From the NCBI RefSeq assembly GCF_037975245.1, contig NC_092568.1, forward strand, positions 15,519,001 to 15,583,000: 64,000 bases of DNA. The letters run 5' to 3'. Both the position numbers and the translations under genes were made by a program. This stretch comes from Apostichopus japonicus (lineage: Eukaryota > Echinodermata > Holothuroidea > Aspidochirotida > Stichopodidae). The notes under the pieces are model-generated. The model made no database searches. It saw nothing but the letters and a program-made list of their open reading frames with translations, and was not told the origin of the DNA. Below, one piece after another: positions 62,601-64,000 of this stretch (its first letter is position 1; the number at the start of each line of letters is the position of its first letter).

Positions 62601-63832
62601 TGGGAACCCTAATTTATTTTTGCCATATTTCATCATTTTGGTGTGATTTTGGTTAGTGTACCAGAGATTCATATTGTGATGAACCTTAATTATTCAGTGG
62701 ATCAATTCTTCAGTGGTTTAATTCTTCAGTGGATTATTAATTCTTCAGTGGATTAATTCTTCAGTGGATTAATTCTTTAGTGGATTAATGCTTCAGTGTA
62801 TTTATTCTTCAGTGGATTAATTCTTCAGTGGATTAATTCTTCAGTGGATTAATTCTTCAGTGGATTAATTCTTTAGTGGATTAATGCTTCAGTGTATTTA
62901 TTCTTCAGTGGATTAATTCTTCAGTGGATTAATTCTTCAGTGGATTAATTCTTTAGTGGATTTATTCTTCAGTGGATTAATTCTTCAGTGGAGTAGGATA
63001 CTACAAGTTTGTGAATTAATTCAAAATGTTTCCATAAGACATTTGACAAGGTAGCTGCAATTAAATATTGTGTTTCAGTAATTAGGTTTAATACCATATA
63101 TTTGTCTTTGCCCTGTCGCAGGAATTCTCTCTTTTCAGTTGTTGAGACTCTTCTATTAAGAGGGGCTTCATCTTCTTCCCCAGACAACAAAAGTAATCTT
63201 CTGCATCACCTAGCAGCATTGCAATCAGGTAAGACATCTTCCTCACTTAAATAGGTTTTTTTTATTTTACTCCTTTAAAAAAAAATGTTTTTTCATTAAA
63301 AGTTCTTGTGTTACCCAATTTTAATTGGTTAGTACTTGAAAAATCGTTTTTGTATTTGTTGAGTTATTTGTTTATCAAAGGGAATAGAAAGAATTGATGT
63401 TATTGTCATTTTATCTAAAATATTAGCTGTGGCTGTATCTCAAACATGTCAGGTGTGTATACATAAATAATGTAGACAAAACAGAAGGACAAGTCAACAA
63501 GATCTCATGAAAATGTTTCTTTTGACTGTTTAATATTCCATAGTGTGTGGATTTCATTTGTGGCTTTCAAAGAACTCAAATCCTTATGTATTTATCTTGA
63601 TTTCAGCTCCTGTAGAGGTCATCAAGTGCCTTGAACTTGTTTTAAGCAATGGAGTTGATGTTAATCTTTGCGATGGCAAGAAGCGAACTCCTTTGCATTA
63701 CGCAGTGGAGGCACTGACTCCTCACTCGACCACAGATGTTGTAGAATTCCTCCTGGAGCAAGGAGCAAATGTTCTTGCCAAGGATGAAGAGGGAAGAATT
63801 CCCCTTCACTATGCATTTTGCAAATTACAGAA
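41538..63832 (+). CDS. Ankyrin-repeat protein, putative PME-5/tankyrase-like PARP (5' part, 24 coding exons)
   Basis: Joining the 24 exons listed below gives 1115 codons plus two bases, with every intron GT-AG and every phase consistent. The first ~120 residues are lysine-rich with three ASPKKK motifs and other SP/TPKK-type sites, resembling histone H1 tails, so nuclear DNA or chromatin binding is likely. A conserved region follows (TPNLAIEIAKKDLMFEEKN... and NNMPLLQKLIKNTKEVPTLF). From exon 9 ankyrin repeats dominate, for example TPLHLSAIN, TALHFAASNG, LLRKGADPN and TPLHYAV. Basic tail plus this region plus many ankyrins fits PME-5-type poly(ADP-ribose) polymerases, which add ADP-ribose to proteins from NAD+. 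The catalytic domain is not in the window, so an ankyrin protein without it remains possible. Introns contain tandem arrays (42068, 50213 and 62693) and a MITE (56533). Confidence 0.7.
42068..42355. repeat. Three tandem units of about 100-118 bp in intron 1
   Basis: 'ggctcaccct' followed by 'aggaacacatatctctgtgg' recurs at 42103, 42221 and 42322, each preceded by 'caccatgggat/caccagtgggatta' and followed by 'aactgatct'. It lies between coding exons 1 and 2. Confidence 0.75.
42594..42767 (+). CDS. Coding exon 2: lysine-rich ASPKKK repeats
   Basis: Acceptor ttaacag|tccaaaag. It encodes VQKKPPAKKVEKKKP and three ASPKKK motifs. Donor AAAG|gtgtgt, phase 1 to 1. The SPKKK motif is known from histone H1 tails as a minor-groove binder. 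Confidence 0.85.
43941..44085 (+). CDS. Coding exon 3: end of basic tail, start of conserved region
   Basis: Acceptor attgaag|ggcaaac. It encodes GQTGSKKATSTAKGAQKDGK, then LTPNLAIEIAKKDLMFEE. Donor AAAA|gtaagt, phase 2. Confidence 0.85.
45495..45788 (+). CDS. Coding exon 4: conserved N-terminal region
   Basis: Largest exon, 294 nt. Acceptor tttaag|gaatgg; it contains ALELSGLGKAKTAIQAVL, NNMPLLQKLI and AAVQLLLKELDD, an ankyrin-like helix pair. Donor GGCAG|gtcaga, phase 2. Retention of the intron would add only S-E and a stop. Confidence 0.85.
47289..47373 (+). CDS. Coding exon 5
   Basis: Acceptor tattacag|ataca. It encodes YNYRSLGHAVRAINVARGGR and ends ...AFTK at AAG|gtttgt, phase 0. Confidence 0.85.
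47814..47939 (+). CDS. Coding exon 6
   Basis: Acceptor atttaag|gattttc. It encodes DFQSYYMRPHIRTYSAMAAQ and ends ...FGDQFK at AAG|gtttga. 42 codons, phase 0. Confidence 0.85.
48796..48915 (+). CDS. Coding exon 7
   Basis: Acceptor aatttgcag|aatgac. It encodes NDLFNRIWQFARSGSYKVTG and ends ...NKLHQE at GAG|gtgaga. 40 codons, phase 0. Confidence 0.85.
49318..49398 (+). CDS. Coding exon 8
   Basis: Acceptor tttcaag|gtattg. It encodes VLTCSKPEELTRFRSVSVKK and ends PYDNQK at AAG|gtattt. 27 codons, phase 0. Splicing to exon 9 gives DNQK-ITPLHLSAIN. Confidence 0.85.
49500..49676 (+). other. Candidate alternative terminal exon (58 codons and stop)
   Basis: After a polypyrimidine tract and acceptor cccgtccag, phase 0 from exon 8 reads VNDIPNIVIGLSEQKQEISM and on through SPCQLCLSVKTLAF to ...GLFNT and TAA. 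Use of this exon would end the protein before all ankyrin repeats. I see no AATAAA in the next 350 bp, and an open stretch of this length can occur by chance, so this is only a candidate. Confidence 0.35.
50049..50212 (+). CDS. Coding exon 9: first clear ankyrin repeat
   Basis: Acceptor tgtctag|atcacc. It encodes ITPLHLSAINPNPNM, then DKNGYGLIHYAAACEG. It ends at TCAAG|gtgatg, phase 2. The last ~22 nt and the donor are the seed of the tandem array in the following intron. Confidence 0.9.
50213..50766. repeat. 48-bp tandem array derived from the exon 9/intron 9 junction
   Basis: About eleven units of 'tctcttgaagcactggtgtc', 'aaggtgatgattacatatta' and 'atataaag'. The unit equals the last ~22 nt of exon 9, its donor, and the first ~26 nt of the intron. 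About seven intronic units keep the donor AAGgtgatg; others have mutated it to ttgagatg or aaggagatg. The 98-codon minus-strand frame here is a repeat artefact. Confidence 0.9.
51312..51421 (+). CDS. Coding exon 10: ankyrin repeat
   Basis: Acceptor cattatag|aggagt. It encodes GVFPNQATTMGLTPLMIASQ and ends ...LKPRKS. Donor TCAA|gtaagg, phase 1. Confidence 0.85.
51695..51789 (+). CDS. Coding exon 11: ankyrin repeat
   Basis: Acceptor tgcctatag|ttccct. It encodes PLPGVMKEVRFVDSVMGSK, then TALHFAASNGQA. Donor GCT|gtacgt, phase 0, joining to EACKLLISNGANIEA in exon 12. Confidence 0.85.
53049..53205 (+). CDS. Coding exon 12: ankyrin repeats
   Basis: Acceptor tatcacag|gaagct. It encodes EACKLLISNGANIEAITSAA and SPIMIASRSGHFKVVKTLVE. 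Donor AAAG|gtatta, phase 1. Confidence 0.88.
54945..55153 (+). CDS. Coding exon 13: two ankyrin repeats
   Basis: Acceptor tttgttag|ataagt. It encodes RTPLTHAVMNGHYIIASYLL, RKGADPN, NTPTHYAAGYGWWHCVKLLI and KAGADPN, the clearest ankyrin consensus in the gene. Donor AAG|gtaagg, phase 0. Confidence 0.92.
56056..56280 (+). CDS. Coding exon 14: ankyrin repeats
   Basis: Acceptor ttgtcag|gttcct. It encodes PPLCIAFLKGHSDCADVLIK, DFRDAEGWTMVMMTL and KLQDGDGWNA. Donor GCT|gtgagt, phase 0. 75 codons. Confidence 0.9.
56533..56879. mobile_element. Intronic hAT-like MITE, 347 bp
   Basis: Perfect 8-bp duplications ctgaaaat (56525-56532 and 56880-56887) flank CAAGGGCGTAGGAACC and, as the reverse complement of the right end, CAGTGGCGTAGGAAGG. 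A ~79-bp internal duplication ('gcaccaaattgcatctaagg' and 'gcaccaaattgcatctgagg') is present. It lies in the intron between exons 14 and 15. A related fragment ('cccttagacccctctcc') is at 45180-45270 in another intron of this gene. Confidence 0.85.
57077..57106 (+). CDS. Coding exon 15: 30-nt microexon
   Basis: Acceptor gcctacag|atgcat and donor CAAT|gtaagt enclose ten codons, MHHLASSPIN. They complete the ankyrin motif begun in exon 14 (GWNA-MHHLASSPIN). Phase 0 at both ends. Confidence 0.8.
57897..58031 (+). CDS. Coding exon 16: ankyrin repeat
   Basis: Acceptor ccttcag|caaaga. It encodes QREKDKKAKQFETIIECATI, KHGCDISAK and ETPVNIAMQQ. Donor CAG|gtgaaa, phase 0. 45 codons. Confidence 0.87.
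58584..58739 (+). CDS. Coding exon 17: ankyrin repeat
   Basis: Acceptor atctccag|gatccc. It encodes DPINTGLLQLLMNKGASISL, GENVLHLMARKV and ...FDLLWKQ. Donor CAG|gtatga, phase 0. 52 codons. Confidence 0.87.
59263..59385 (+). CDS. Coding exon 18
   Basis: Acceptor gcatttag|agttcc. It encodes SSKGATNPLIDLIDVQDKQG, then FTPLLRLAAVYCNE. Donor TCG|gtaaag, phase 0. 41 codons. Confidence 0.85.
60457..60492 (+). CDS. Coding exon 19: 36-nt microexon
   Basis: Acceptor caatgcag|gaaaat and donor CAAG|gtgaga enclose ENFYLHVTALFK. It joins exon 18 and exon 20 as ...CPS-ENFYLHVTALFK-RFIQKGNANIN, restoring an ankyrin helix. Phase 0 at both ends. Its short length lowers confidence. Confidence 0.7.
61000..61078 (+). 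CDS. Coding exon 20
   Basis: Acceptor catttcag|cgtttc. It encodes RFIQKGNANINYMIADDHKL and ends AQPSQK. Donor AAAG|gtactg, phase 1. Confidence 0.85.
61783..61988 (+). CDS. Coding exon 21: ankyrin repeat
   Basis: Acceptor tcttgtag|agaaag. It encodes KGAVIFHFIYPYCGVPTSDT, then NIRNKNGKTPLLQALEYGAV. Donor TTG|gtgagg, phase 0. It joins exon 20 in frame as QPSQK-E-KGAVIF. Confidence 0.88.
62219..62343 (+). CDS. Coding exon 22: ankyrin repeat with acidic loop
   Basis: Acceptor aattttag|atttct. It encodes SSGADVNMSLIPPGDEKDGQ, an acidic insert, and SVTPVILAA. Donor CCAA|gtaagc, phase 2. Confidence 0.87.
62693..62996. repeat. 16-bp tandem array in intron 22
   Basis: About 18 copies of 'attcttcagtggatta'. 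The variants 'ctttagtggattaatgcttc' recur 96 bp apart (62775 and 62871), showing block amplification of six units. It ends 'gtggagtagg' about 120 bp before exon 23. Confidence 0.9.
63122..63228 (+). CDS. Coding exon 23: ankyrin repeat
   Basis: Acceptor tgtcgcag|gaattc. It encodes NSLFSVVETLLLRGASSSSP, then NLLHHLAALQS. Donor ATCAG|gtaaga, phase 1. Confidence 0.87.
63607..63832 (+). CDS. Coding exon 24: two ankyrin repeats (last exon in window)
   Basis: Acceptor gatttcag|ctcctg. It encodes PVEVIKCLELVLSNGVDVNL, RTPLHYAVEAL, VVEFLLEQGANVLAKD and RIPLHYAFCKLQK. Donor AGAA|gtaagt, phase 2, so the gene continues beyond 64000. Confidence 0.9.
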
Positions 63833-64000
63833 GTAAGTAATATTAGTTCCATTGAATCTGAAATGACTGTGACTGTTCACTACATGGGTGTATGCACTTC
63901 AAGGAATTACATCTAGCATCTTGTCATGGGTGCAGGCCCTGGTCTGTCTATTGAAGTTAGATGAGTGGCTTCATCAAATAACTCAATCGTAATTCTGTCA

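Overview
This is a eukaryotic, animal nuclear window. Split genes have GT-AG introns, and repeats occupy most of the sequence between 5.7 and 35.3 kb. Frequent AGGCCTA words, poly-C/poly-G tracts at the ends of 'ctggctacgccactg'-type DNA transposons, long (TA)n tracts and tRNA-derived SINEs suggest a marine invertebrate, perhaps an echinoderm. That placement is an inference from sequence style, not a demonstrated assignment.

Region 1 (1-3854, minus strand) is one intronless open frame of at least 1284 codons that runs off the left edge. It encodes a stonustoxin-like (SNTX/neoverrucotoxin-like) N-terminal region, a linker, two fibronectin type III domains, an AIG1/septin-like P-loop GTPase and a Cys/His-rich segment. 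It has no signal peptide and looks like a cytosolic GTPase, not a secreted toxin.

Region 2 (about 5.7-35.3 kb) is repeat-rich. Several hAT-like elements can be delimited by 8-bp target-site duplications and inverted ends (8174-8756, 10495-14128, 11062-13753, 17485-17885, 19791-22801, 26039-26385, 27944-29407). At 10.3-14.2 kb a tRNA-derived SINE is interrupted by a hAT-like element. That element holds another hAT-like element, then probably a third, and finally a P-element-like transposon with 32-bp perfect inverted ends and a THAP-domain exon. Other contents are two inverted copies of a G-rich minisatellite, a 54-bp satellite with a 162-bp higher-order period, two GATATC palindrome arrays inside a duplicated block, a decayed LINE reverse transcriptase, (TA)n tracts and SINE pairs.

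Region 3 (about 37.5-64 kb, plus strand) holds one large split gene. I traced 24 coding exons whose phases all join, giving 1115 codons up to the right edge. The product begins with a lysine-rich, SPKK-like basic tail, continues with a conserved non-ankyrin region and then many ankyrin repeats. The arrangement fits invertebrate PME-5/tankyrase-like poly(ADP-ribose) polymerases, but the catalytic domain would lie beyond the window, so that identity is provisional. The introns carry three tandem arrays and one hAT-like MITE. The most unusual array is a 48-bp repeat grown from the exon 9/intron 9 boundary, which multiplies the 5' splice site.

The two genes show no visible functional link. The repeat island separates them.
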